Positions 10,841-58,491 of a stretch of DNA of 64,000 nucleotides are shown here, piece after piece. The notes beneath the pieces were generated by a model. That model was not told the DNA's origin. It did not search any database and saw nothing but the letters and a program-made list of their open reading frames with translations. This DNA comes from Diphasiastrum complanatum. Lineage: Eukaryota > Streptophyta > Lycopodiopsida > Lycopodiales > Lycopodiaceae. Each line of letters opens with the position of its first letter. Positions within the stretch are counted from its first letter, which is position 1. A program made the translations under genes and the position numbers. The stretch spans positions 46,848,287 to 46,912,286 of the forward strand of contig CM055098.1 in NCBI GenBank assembly GCA_029204225.1, given 5' to 3'.

Positions 10841-11644
10841 TCACTTCGCATTTTACATGAAGTGGTTTTCTCTCACTTCGCAAATTACGGGAAGTGGCTG
10901 GGAACGTTCCTCGTTCAATTTTAGACGACCTTCGACATTTTTCTCTCTCTTCGGATTTTTTGCGAAAAAGCCGAAGGTGTCCTAAATAAGCTTAAGGCGC
11001 CTTTAGAAAGTTGAAGGTGCCCTCAGAAAAAGCGAAGATCTCTTTAACAGTTCAACTCTTTCGCTCTTTTTGGAAAAACTGAAGGTGCCCTTAAAACAAG
11101 TTGAAGGTGCCCTTAAAAAGTTGGTGAAGGTGTCTTTAACAGTTTAACCCTTAAAAATAGAGGACCTTTTGAAATTTTCTCTCTCTTTGCAAAAAGGGAC
11201 GAAGGTGTTAAAAATAGTTAAACTGTTGAACTGTGAACAAGTTGACTTCTTCAAAATAATTGCAGAAGAAGTCAAAGGTAAGTGTTGCAGTTTTCGGGAA
11301 AGTGCAAAAAATGCAAACTACAACACTTAGTGTATTTGCAGACTATTCAAAAATAATGTAAATATGCAGATTTGTTCTAAATGCAAGTTTTGTGGAAGTC
11401 CTTGAAGATGGCCAAGTCTTCAATGACTACAAGTTATTAAACTTATCATCTGAACTTAAAATTATAATGAGATTGTTGGAGATCAGCCGGAAGTCCGTTG
11501 TAGACGTCCTTCAAATAAATTGGCTGTCTAAGTTATGATTCCAAGAAGGCAACTGTGGGCTTAATTTCCAACAACTTCAGATGTATCAACTTGTCTCTTT
11601 TGCTTTCATAGAGCACTAAGTATTTTTGGAACCTTTGAAAATCT

Positions 11645-11646
<2 letters not shown>
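10841..11646. repeat. Degenerate tandem repeat region (GAAGGTGCCCTT core)
   Basis: From about 10850 two copies of CTCACTTCGCA-like text with GAAGTGG occur, then from about 10965 to 11200 a loose array with a core near GAAGGTGCCCTTAAAA at spacings of about 25-45 bp. Units are too diverged for a firm copy number. The remainder to 11646 is AT-rich without a gene that I can see. Confidence 0.55.

Positions 11647-11727
<81 letters not shown>
11647..11727. repeat. (TC)n microsatellite, about 80 bp
   Basis: Near-perfect TC dinucleotide run. The minus strand translates to alternating Arg-Glu and is not a gene. Confidence 0.95.
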
Positions 11728-11728
<1 letters not shown>

Positions 11729-12629
11729 CAGGGACATCATTAAAAGCATCTTCGTATCCATTGCATTCAAAATGCTGAAATAAATAAGAAACTTGTGTAA
11801 TTTTTTTTTCTTCCAACTAGTTAAATACAAAAAAAGTCTAATTTTTTCAACTAGTTAAATACAAAAAATGTCTAACAAAATTAGACTCGAGAAAGATTTT
11901 AAAATATAAACGAAATAGTCATTACTAGCAAAACTAGTAGTTCCTTGATGACAACCACTTGTTTGTTGAAGCTCGTCTAGGCTGAAGAAACCAAAAGAAA
12001 AACATAAAGCAAAACAAAAAATAAGTTTCTCATTACAATTTTTTCAAAACTTTAATTAAAATTGTAGTTTATTGTTTTCAAGGATGTATTGAAGTTTCCT
12101 CACATATACATAAATGTAACTCCGCTAAAAAAACAACAAAAGCACCAAAAGCGACCTATGCAATCTTTACTAAGACAAGGAGACTTTATTTTATTTTTGA
12201 CGAAATTGTTGGCAGATTCCTTGAGGCCAACATTAGCAATAAGTTGCGAGACTTTGGGCCACGTGATTAAAATAATATTAAAAGGCCAAAGTTTAAGTTA
12301 AACTTAATAAGTTGATAAGTTTTTGTAGTTAGGTGGGGTGTGCTTCTTTGTACACGTACACCGTGAATTAGTTTGTGTTTCTTGTGAAGGGTGTGGATTT
12401 CAATCCCAGCTCCTTGCAAGTAGACAATAGGAAGCAAGGGACAAGGGTCACCCCAAAGATAAAAAGGCACCTATTGTACACCATTATAATCAATACTATT
12501 TTGAATAAGAGAAACTCTACTCAATTTTGGTGACTCTCCTCTCTCGTGGCTCCTCCCCTCTTCTCCATTTCTCTTCCCTTCTTTACTTCTTGGTTCTTGA
12601 TCTCTCTCTCACTCCTCTTCTTGGAAGAT

Positions 12630-12665
<36 letters not shown>

Positions 12666-13855
12666 CCAATCGGTGGTTAATGTAAATGGTTGATTTAGCA
12701 TAGATATGGATAATGTTTTGATGTTTCAAGGTAGGTTAGAAGTTAGGATCTGCTTCTTTGTGTTCTTGTTTGGATATGTGAATATTGTAGATAAGCTTTG
12801 ATTCTTACATTGTGTCTTCTTGCCTTTCTTAGCATTCTTTGCTGTAAACAGCTCTTGAGTTCTTGATTTATTGCATGTTTTGAATTCTTGTTTGGTTGGT
12901 TTTCTACTAGTTTCTTGTAGGAATGATTTTGCTGGTTTCTTGAATGGTTTCTGGGTTGAGGATCTTTATTGCAAGCTTAAGGTTTGAGCTCGGTGGGAAG
13001 GGTGAAGGTGGAAGAGGACTATAATACAACAGAATGAGATAGAGTGGTTGAGTGGAGAAGAAATGATTCTGTCCTGCACAGAATGTGCAAACATTAGCGC
13101 CGTTGCCCGGCTTGCAAAACATAACTCACAAACTTGTCATGAAAACACTTTCGGACCTGCAAAACCCAACTCCATTCGATTGAAGGCAATCATCCTAATA
13201 TGTGTGAATTAATATCCCCTGAAAAATCATTGATATTTCTACTTTCTGCTTAGCTTAAACTTGTAAGTTAAGAAAAGAAGAAATTGAGTGGAAATGATTG
13301 GGATAGAAACGACGTTCATAACCCTGTGAACGTAGCAAGAGAGATGTAATCCTGCAAGCGAAGTGAAATTGAGATTTGTTTTTACTTGCATAGTTGCCCT
13401 CTGACCGTTGATTTTGTGACTCAGAAGGAAATCAAAACTCTGTTTATATGCTGGGGTTGCTGATGAACATGTCCCTATTTACTTCGGACCTTTATTTGAA
13501 CGGTGATGAAAACATAGGCTCTAAAGTCGGCTTGTGAAGGTGTTTGTTATTGGTTAACATGATGTCCTATTCATTCTTTGTAAGAATGACATGAAACCGG
13601 GTTCTGGAAATCCACCTGCTTTTCATTCTGGATGAAGGAATAGCCATCCTGCTATGTTCACCAGTTGACGGCGCGCTGAGCAATTGCTGTAGCAGATCAT
13701 TGTAGGCCATCATCGCCCTCTCTCTACCATTTCTACAATCATTTAGACGTTCGTGAGGCTGTAAAACAGGCCTGGAAACCAGCCTTTTCCCATGCCGCAC
13801 CTGACCTCCTACCCAGCTTCAGATCTGCTCAACTGACCTGTGCTCAACTGATATG
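11728..13855. other. Intergenic stretch, no gene recognised
   Basis: AT-rich sequence with a short (CT)n run at about 12635-12662 following CT-rich text. A few short frames (for example 13567-13800 minus, 12267-12470 minus) show no family features that I recognise. I see no LTR pair or transposase words. Confidence 0.4.
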
Positions 13856-13859
13856 CTTC

Positions 13860-14420
13860 AAATGCACTCTACCCATCGGATATAAAAAGCAGTCATCAGA
13901 CACTCTTGGCCATCAGACGCACCTGCTGACCACTACCCATCGGATGCAAAACAAAAAGCCCTCTTGGCCATCGAACGCACCTGAGCCCATGGGATGCACA
14001 AAAAGGCCTCTTGGCCATCGGACGCACCTCACCACTGCCCGCCATCGGATGTAAAACAAGGCCTCTGCCCATCGGACGCACCTCCCCGTTGGACGCTTTA
14101 GACTGCCCATCGGAGGCACCACCTGCATCGGACGCAATCCTATCGGTAACACTTCCCCTCGGACGCCAAAAAAAGGCCTTCGGATGCAATTCTTCCACTC
14201 CCCTGTCGGACGCAATTCCACTCCACAGACCCTTCGGACCAACAAACAAACCAAAAAAAAAAAACGTCTCCCCATCGAACGTACCACTGCCCATCGGATA
14301 TACACCCAGGCCTTCGGATTTGCCTATCGGTCATAAACAGGCTTCGGGTTAAACGCCCATCGAACATTAACCACCCTGAAATCAATCCTTCGGTTCCACT
14401 GTCGGACGTAAACGGTCCCA
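13860..14420. repeat. Degenerate tandem array with ATCGGACGCA core
   Basis: About 15-20 occurrences of CCATCGGACGCA or CCATCGGATGCA, often followed by CCTC or AAAAAGGCC, with spacing of roughly 25-55 bp. The array is more GC-rich than its surroundings and keeps overlapping frames open on both strands, but these change with the repeat and carry no domain. It sits just upstream of a TATA-like box (14543), a setting that fits the U3 part of an LTR. Confidence 0.65.
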
Positions 14421-14541
14421 CTCGGGCGCAAATTTCCACTCAGATGTGTCCTCATTCGAACCGACACACGGATACAAAATTCGGAATTTTTTAATACATT
14501 TTGGAGGGAAAGCCAAATGGCCAAATAGGGTTTGGACACTC

Positions 14542-14550
14542 TATAAAAGG
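14542..14550 (+). promoter_or_regulatory. TATA-like box, probable retroelement promoter
   Basis: CTATAAAAGG follows GGGTTTGGACA and is followed about 30 bp later by a CT-rich stretch (TCTTCTCTCTTC), the usual look of a plant LTR core promoter. The matching LTR ends were not found, so this is inferred from local sequence only. Confidence 0.4.
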
Positions 14551-16745
14551 ATGTAACTCGTGGAGAGACACATCTTCTCTCTTCTCTCTCTCATTTCATC
14601 ATTATACATGGTTCTCTTTGGGTTCTACTACTCATTGGTGCACTATCTTGATGTTATCTTGCAATCTTGTGTGTAGAATGCTCATTTATTGCTATTTTCG
14701 GTTCCACACGTGTGAAATATAGTAGGGTACTGTAATTGTACGGACAACAAACATATCTTATGTTTTGGTTCATATTTGATCAATATCTCTTGCATCTCAT
14801 TTTGTATGTAGATGCTGATTTTTCTACATTGGCAAGATTGTTGGTTTGCTCCTTATTGTAACCAAAGATCAGGGACATGGATTGGATTTTGAATGATCTG
14901 AAATCCTTCACATTAAACTGATAGATCTTAATGGAGTAATGCTAAAGCCAGTGAAATGAAAAGGAAAATCGACTTATCATTGTCATTAACTATATGTCTA
15001 AGAAAATTCCCTACACCTTAGCTGATGAAATTTTTCAGGGGGTTGAAAATTCTAAGGGGGGAAGAAATGGACATCAAGGTTAATGAATGTGCTTGTATTA
15101 TGTAATTTGGGTTTTTGGAAATCCCTATAGGAAAATTGCATGATACCAGGTTGTGGATGATTCGATGAAGAATCTTTTAAAGTTGAATTCATGTTGAATA
15201 TCTGTATGACCATGAGAATGACCAAAATGTTTTGTATTGGGAATCTGCCAGATAAGGACATATGTGTATGTACTGGGTCATAGTGAGATTGTTCTCATTT
15301 GTGCACGATTAATCTTGTATGAATCTACTATGTATTCCTGGTTACTAGGGTTATTTGGTGCACTTAACCTAGTTGGTGAACATAGACATATGATCAAGTA
15401 TTGTGATGGACAATTACTTGTTGAGTTAACAAATTTTTTATGAAAATTTATTTGTTAACTTTGAAATGATTTGGATAAGGGTCTAAATGTGTGTATACAT
15501 AAGAGACTTCTGAATCATTGGAATTAACTTGAGTGATTGGATTACTCCTGTGAAAAGTTAATTGGTGAAATGGACAGTGTGAAGAAAATTCACTAGAAAC
15601 TGTTTGTTTTGGGTTATATTGCTTGTAAGATGCATGATTTGTGAATCATTTGAATTCATCAATAAAATTATGTGCATAGAGTATACATGAATTCTTGGTA
15701 GAGTATTTCTCAGTTGAGAAATAGACTTAGTTCATTTGTGATTGTATCCCAAAGAGCTCAATTGAATACCAAATCATAATGGTTCCGAGAATCGTAACTG
15801 ATTTTTTTGGTTGGACATATACTCCAGTCTTCCTTAATGATTAAGTATGGTTTTGGATTCTAGTGAATTATGATTGATAAATCATAAGAATCTAAATATT
15901 TGTGATTGACAGATCACAAACAGATACTTAATTATTATAAGTGAATAATTCCTGACCTATTAAATGAGTAGAGATTTCAGATCAATATTTTTAAAATTTA
16001 AATCTCTTTATTCAAATGTTTTATTGAGACCTATGGATCTCACATGCATTTCTCGTACAATAAATTGTTTTTGCTTATGGAGAATTTTGCTTACTTTAGT
16101 GGATAGTATTCTACTACAAATTGTAGTCTATAAGTGTTTGTGTACGAGGTTCAGTCTAGATCTCCGAATTTATAGGAGAAAAGTAAATCTATTGAAATTC
16201 AGATGGATTGCTGATTTCTTGCATGAGATGCTAATAGTGGTTGTTAACTCATTAGAGTAACTACAGTGCTTTGGATTGAGTTATAATTGTTTGAGACTTG
16301 ATGGATCTCCGAGAGATTTTGGTTGACTGAATTGTTTTGCCTTAGCATATTTGGATATTCTAAGATTGATACATACCAAAAAGCATTATAATTATCTACA
16401 AGAATTTGTTTTTTAGACTATAATGAAAAAAGAATTTCTTTAGCTTTTGGACTTGATCTTTGAAAAAAAATTGATTCACTCAGTGGTTCTTATAATTGGT
16501 ATTACATGAAGGTGATATCTATTATTTGGAGAAGTTCAACCCATTTGGAAGATTTATAGCTTAGTGTATCTTTGGATTCTAAGTTAGTACTCCTGTCTAG
16601 TGGTGAGCAATTGAAGAATTGCTGCATCTCTAAGTAGTTATTCTAGAAAGAAAGATCACAGACTAAGAATAACATTTCCTAGGTGAAAGCTGAAAGCTTA
16701 AGGAGTAATTCCATGTCTTCTCTTTCTCATTTTGAGGACAAATTG
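14551..16745 (+). other. Probable non-coding or decayed retroelement interior
   Basis: 2.2 kb of AT-rich DNA between the TATA-like box and a polypurine tract/LTR start at 16745-16759. No protease, RT or integrase words are readable in any frame. It may be the interior of a large non-coding LTR derivative or heavily decayed sequence. Confidence 0.35.
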
Positions 16746-17075
16746 TTTAAGGGGGAAAAATGTTACGACCATATTCAACTCAGGATTTGGAATAGTCCTG
16801 ACACAGTAGACTGGCTCTTTGGTACTTGAGATTGTTGATTACGCCTCAATTTAATTCTGTGTCGAGGCTAGTTTATAATTAATAACTTGGAGAGGACCCA
16901 GACACTCATATTGAAATATGTGGAGCAGTGCATGGCTTGTGACGGTCATATGCATGAGGATAACATGAGATATGTGACCTATGTTTAGATGTACTGCATG
17001 GGAGGTTGCATGGATGCATGCACATGCTTCTTACCCCTATGTATACAGGTAGGGACACGCCCTCCTCCATTCTAA
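16745..17075 (+). repeat. Polypurine tract and truncated gypsy-type LTR
   Basis: TTTAAGGGGGAAAAA is followed by TGTTACGACC at about 16766, the classic 3' junction of a plus-strand gypsy element. The LTR shares blocks with the LTR at 32553-32957, including GTGGAGCAGTGCATGG and the TATA region (CTATGTATACAGG versus CTATATATACCTA). It stops near 17075, just after the TATA region, where minus-strand copia gag sequence begins, so it is truncated. Confidence 0.6.
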
Positions 17076-17603
17076 GTTTTGGCTTGGTTGCCCCCTCTCT
17101 CCAGATAATTTCCTTTATTTCCACAAAAGAAACACTTAAGCTTGGTTTTTGAGCTTGGATTAGTCCTTTTTACCTTTGGTTTTCAGACTTGATTGTCCAT
17201 TTTCATTCTTTGCTTAATCCTTCACTTGGTCCTTGCTAGATCATGTGCCTTTCCAATTTCCTTTGCTAGAGAAATTGGCCTTCTCATTACCATTATGCAA
17301 GGATAGAAAAGCCATTCTATTCTTGACATGCTAGATTCAGCTCTCCTTAGCCACAAGGAGTTCGCCAATGGAAAGGAGTGTATCTTGAATAGAAAAACTT
17401 TGGACTAAGTTGGAGAACTCATCTCCTAGTCCATTAGAAATGACTTGGATAAGTTATTTATCTTGGATCTTATCACCTTTTGAAGCAAGCCCTTTGTTAA
17501 GTGATTTGATCCTAAGCACACATTCTTGTGCACTCTCACCACCTCTTCTCATGCTTTCGAGAACATGATTTCTTAGCATAAAAACTCTTGAGGTGTAGTT
17601 AAA

Positions 17604-17648
<45 letters not shown>

Positions 17649-17905
17649 TCTAAAGAGCCCCAAGTTGCAACCTCCTCAAGAAGATCATTACTTAGCGTTT
17701 ATTTTATGCAATGTAATGCAAGTCTAGCTCTCTTCTTAAATTTCATCAACTCTTGTCCACCTTGAGGTTCCTCCTCTTCACCAAAGACAAGGTCAAAAAG
17801 GTCTTGGAGTACCAAAAGTGACTCCATTCTCACCTTCCAAATTGAGTAATTTGTAGAGTTACGTTTCTCACTGGACTTCAAGAGGAATGCACCAATAGAT
17901 CTCAT
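17075..17905 (-). pseudogene. Ty1/copia gag remnant
   Basis: The minus strand from 17905 reads NYSIWKVRMESLLVLQDLF, the standard opening of plant copia gag (UBN2-type). It continues past an (AT)n tract into LRNHVLESMRRGG, LNKGLASKGDKIQDK and, with stops, LIQVISNGLGDEF. Near 17110 a degenerate zinc-knuckle word CFFCGNKGNYL is seen, in which the His is replaced by Asn. The (AT)n at 17607-17644 interrupts the frame. The element is cut off by the plus-strand LTR at about 17075. Confidence 0.75.
17607..17644. repeat. (AT)n microsatellite inside copia gag
   Basis: Pure AT dinucleotide run of 38 bp inserted in, or expanded from, the gag reading frame. Confidence 0.95.
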
Positions 17906-18286
17906 CTTGATTCTATGACATGTACTTGAAAGTACTTCTCGGCCCTCAAGCTATGTTCTTGTTAGAATTTGCTCTCCTTAATTTGAAACTCGATTTGTGT
18001 TGCTTTAAAACAAATAGAAAGATAAATGTGATCTTTATTCAAAAGAACAAGCTCTAAAAAATTTACCTCACAAAGAATGGATGAAATTTGAATTATAGAA
18101 ATTGAATTGATCTCAAATAAGTTGGATGACTCAAAAATAGACTTCTAGCTATTCTAAGTAATTTAGAAGCTTCTAGTCTCAACCCTCAAAAATATTGAAT
18201 GGAAGTGATTTTAGTTTAATCAACCTCTTATAAGATCTCTCCAAAAAAAATCATTGATTTTGACTAGACTAGTACATGATTGTCCT

Positions 18287-18287
<1 letters not shown>

Positions 18288-18346
<59 letters not shown>
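18288..18346. repeat. (TC)n microsatellite
   Basis: TC run of about 58 bp in the leader of the copia remnant. Confidence 0.95.
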
Positions 18347-18349
<3 letters not shown>

Positions 18350-18713
18350 CATCGACAAGATTCAAAACTTCAATTTTAGGACTTGTTTCAAAGGACAAAA
18401 TAATTGATTTGATGACCCAATATCAAATCTCAACTTTGGTCTTTGATTCTTGATGCTTTTCCTATAATTTGCATCATAAATTTCATCAACTAGAATTATT
18501 TTGCAATTTTTCAAATCAATCAAAGAAGGGAACTTAAAAAGTAGTCCAGAACACTCTCACACATGTGAAAATGACACCTGTAGCCCACACTCAAATATGA
18601 ACCTTGAATATCAAAGCAATCATCATCAAACTCTCAAAAGTAGTTGTTTAGCACTAAAACTTGCTAAATTTAGAGTTGTAAATGCATGAAACACCTCTTC
18701 TTCTTGTACAAGA

Positions 18714-18724
18714 CTTTGATACCA
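18714..18724 (-). other. Copia primer-binding site next to an LTR end
   Basis: On the minus strand TGGTATCAAAG directly follows ...AATTCTAACA. This matches the start of the initiator-Met-tRNA primer site used by most plant copia elements, with one change. The LTR 3' end would be at 18725. It fits the minus-strand gag at 17075-17905. The other LTR edge was not located. Confidence 0.6.
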
Positions 18725-19951
18725 TGTTAGAATTAAAGAATAAAAAACCTGAAATAAATGTTTTCAATTCTCAAGAGTGATTGAGAGTTTGAGGTTGAAT
18801 TTCCAAACACTTCCAAATCCAGAAGAACCCATTATGCATTTTCCATGAGCTTAGCGTGCCCATCGTGAACAATATTATTGACGGATACTGGCATATGATC
18901 GACTGCTCTTAAGAAACCCTCATGCGTCTTTTCATATCCATCAAGAGAATTAGCTATCATACCCATCATCTTGGACATAATTACTTACTGACAATGGCAC
19001 ATTATTGGCTGCTCTTAACCTATCTCTTTCTGCATTAGTGCTTTTTTATACTTGTTATCAGCAAATGTAGTTGCAGTCAGTCTGTATGACCTGATTGCAA
19101 GTTTGCTGGTCTTCTCTCAATATCAGTTAAGAACAGTGAAAGGTAATAAGATTCACTGAAGAACTTTGAATAACATGCACAATCGAATCTGCGTCATCAT
19201 TTTCCGAGGAAGAAATAGTGATGTCGCATCTTTGAAATAATGATGTCCAGATTAGAGAGCAACTATCGATGAGAAATGGAGGTTTGAATTGAAAGCACCA
19301 GAGGCTTTCACCAATGCATACTAGTCCAAAAGCGTAAATTGAAAAAAAACTTGTATAATACGTTGCAAGACTTACCTATTTCAAATGTGCACATAAGTTG
19401 GTTAACCCAAGATAGCAGATCTGCCTTCAAACAGTGCTTTAAGTCAAATTTGTATAGTAAGGGAGTCCAGTTGCGATTCCATTGAAGAGGTATGTTGCTT
19501 AACTGTCAAAACTTTCACACCATTTTATGAGGTAAGTATAATGTCAAGATCATGAAGCTGTGCAACATATACCAGTAAACAGGACTAGAATTTTCTTGGT
19601 GACCTATACATGGGCCTCTCATGACGATCTAGATTGGCCATAAACATTCCCAGACTTTCTGAACCCCTCCCTCACTTTGTCACTAACTGTTTTGAGTGGT
19701 CAGTTAAAGTCTCATTTTCCTGCATGACACGAAATATGTACTTAGTGTAACCATCGCGAAGAGACTCCTGAAGCAGCTTAGAATACTGACATCCTTCAAC
19801 TTAATTTTCTGAAGTATACAGTTGCTTGTAGCAATTTTAGAACATTTTATGAGTATAAGTACTGTGCTTGGGTTCAATCTTCCCAGTGATAAATTTTCAT
19901 TTGCTCCATGCAAATCTACTGGAGGCCAGATTTTTAAAGGAAAATCTCTAA
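18725..19951 (-). other. Copia LTR and 3' flank of the SPIRRIG-like gene
   Basis: The first few hundred bases should be the minus-strand copia LTR. At 18830-19060 the minus strand has a coding-like stretch (MSKMMGMIANSLDGYEKTHE, then LRAVDHMPVSVNNI) and a related LRAANNVPLS word upstream. I do not recognise it. The part next to 19952 should be the 3' untranslated region of the SPIRRIG-like gene; no clear AATAAA was found. Confidence 0.35.
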
Positions 19952-56254
<36,303 letters not shown>

Positions 56255-57660
56255 CTGCATACATGTAGTTACAACAGTTATTTAGTTCTGCCTTTGATAG
56301 ATGTAGAATACCCAAGATCATAATGAGACTCCAGAATATGCTAACAACATCAAGACTTACTCATTATTAAGTGTTCCACAGTTTCAAATGTTGTAAGAAA
56401 TGGTTGATGCGCATCATGTAACACTTCATCAGTCACTACAGTCCTATGCTTGCATCTTAAGTAGGATCTTGCAATCATCAAGTCTATAAAGAAGAAACAT
56501 GGCACATACTGCATAAATAGACCAAATATAAGACCAATACTCCAGCATGCAGCATTTAAAGTCAATCCTCAACTATAAGAGGAACTAGAAATCCAAGCTC
56601 AAAACATAGCATGCAGTGACATGTCGTATTTGACCTATATGCAAGTATGAATCAATCTCTTGGCATATCATTTATGCTAGCTTACACCTAAATTACAGGC
56701 CTCAAGGTCATCTTGATAATTATTATCAGACGTTTGAAATAGCCAGTTGGTGAAATGCATACTCCATCCGGACCCTGATCTTCAATCTAATCCTATTGTT
56801 TGAGAATCTAAACCATTGGATTATTTATTAACTTTTGGCCCGTATACAACCTCATCATACATTTATGCAACTTGACGTTAGTCTGGACCAAGGCTGTGCT
56901 GAGGAAGTACCTGCAACACATCCTCACTTGGAATGGACATAGGACTTAGCAAGATAGGGAAAGATTAATGTCACAGAGCTTAAAGCTTAAGCTTCTTCAC
57001 CTGAACTTTTAAAAGTCTCATTCTTCTGTGAGGCTCCATATCCTCCCTTCATTATGCTCACAATATTGGATTCAGAGGAGGTACATCATACAAGATAACT
57101 ACCAGAATCTACTTGGACAATCATATTATTCCAACACCAACTTACTGATCCCCAAACTAGTCTAGGAGGGAGTTGACTTAGTATAGTTATAGTTTGCTAT
57201 GGTTAACCATTAGAGCTTTTGCTTGTGAAACGAAACTGTATTTTGTGTGTAGTTTAAATAGTTTGTATCGTGGTGCTTCGATTGAACAACATATCTCTTT
57301 CTTGTGTTAAGCATTGGAGCAGTTCTAGGATACAGAGAAACCTGTATAAGGGTGAGCAATGTTCAGCAAAGAAAAGGACAAGGAACTAGGCTGACAACCT
57401 TCAAAAAGTCTCCTCAAAACATCCTCATTTTCATCCTCATTTTCATACTTGCAGTAGTTCTTAGCAAGGAAAATGTAATCCTATGGAATGTCTGACAGAA
57501 TGTAGGAGAAGTAAGGTCTAACCTCATAAGTGATAGAAAATCATGAAAGTGCCAGCATTTTCCTCGTGCTTGGAAGTTGGAAGTATACTTGGCAAAGATA
57601 GCAGAAAAGAATCACTAAGAATTTTACTTCTGATAAAAAAATGGCCACATCCCTTTTGCA
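56255..57660 (-). other. Intron or 5' part of the gene, exons unresolved
   Basis: Should contain the intron and perhaps further N-terminal exons. A frame at 56350-56565 with a good donor (ATGA|GTAAGT at about 56363) was considered, but its phase does not fit. Nothing resembling the SPIRRIG start was seen. Confidence 0.4.
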
Positions 57661-58042
57661 TGACTTCCTATGCTTTCTAAAGAACTGAAAGGAGGACAAC
57701 CACTTCTTTGAGAAAGTTCTAATAATAAGCAAATACCTAAAAATTCACAAAAAAATGGAGGGGGATTTCAAAAAATCTAAGAAGTAGCTTTATTTGTTAC
57801 CCTCGATCATGTGAAAGCTTTCAGGCTTTGCATGACTTCCTATGCTTTCTAAAGAACTGAAAGGAGGTATTCTCTTCTTTTAAGTTCTTTATACCATTCT
57901 TGTGTACAACCACTTCTTTGAGCTAGTTCTAATAATAAGCAAATACCTAAAAATTCACAAAAAATGGAGTAAGATTTCAAAAAATCTAAGAAGTAACTTT
58001 ATTTGTTACCCTCGATCATGTGAAAGCTTTCAGGCCTCCTCA
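57661..58042. repeat. Tandem duplication of about 170-210 bp
   Basis: Two copies start TGACTTCCTATGCTTTCTAA (57661 and 57833), contain CCACTTCTTTGAG...AATAATAAGCAAATACC and end GTGAAAGCTTTCAGGC. Copy 2 has about 38 extra bases after GGAGG. Confidence 0.8.
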
Positions 58043-58490
58043 AAGAGTGGTGCCCTCTTTTGGTGCTTTTTTTGGCCCTATTTCTGAAATTGGCTATAGG
58101 TGTCTGATTGAGGTGGTTTAGATGCTACACTGTGTTTCTAAATGCCTACAAGAATGCCAGGAATGTCGGTTTATGCCTATAGTGCCCGTAGATCAATTTA
58201 TGAATGTCAAGCTCGCTTTTTGGTGTCTCTTTTAGCCCTAATCTGTGAAATGAGTCGTATTTGTCTGATTGATGTGTTGTAAGATGCTAGACTGTGTTTT
58301 TAAATGTCCACAAAGGTGCTGGAACTCTCTTTTGGGCACAATTTTAGGGTTTTTGTGTGTCATGCTCGCTTTTTCGCATCAATTTAGCCCTAATCTGTGA
58401 ATCTTTGTTGTTTTGCATCAGTTTAGTCCTAAATTGCAACGTACTAAATATTTGCATGGCTTGTGTATGTTTTGTACGGCTTTGAGCGAT
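58043..58490. other. Repeat-like sequence before the hAT remnant
   Basis: Two related segments (TGTCTGATTGAGGTG and TGTCTGATTGATGTG; GATGCTACACTGTGTTTCTAAATG and GATGCTAGACTGTGTTTTTAAATG) about 160 bp apart. No gene. Confidence 0.5.
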
Positions 58491-58491
58491 C

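Noticed and set aside
13896-14352. Several overlapping long frames on both strands
   Set aside because: All are kept open by the ATCGGACGCA repeat; none has a conserved domain or stable frame.
56350-56565. Possible extra upstream exon of the SPIRRIG-like gene with a strong GTAAGT donor
   Set aside because: It would end in phase 1 while the next exon needs phase 0, and its text does not resemble the family.
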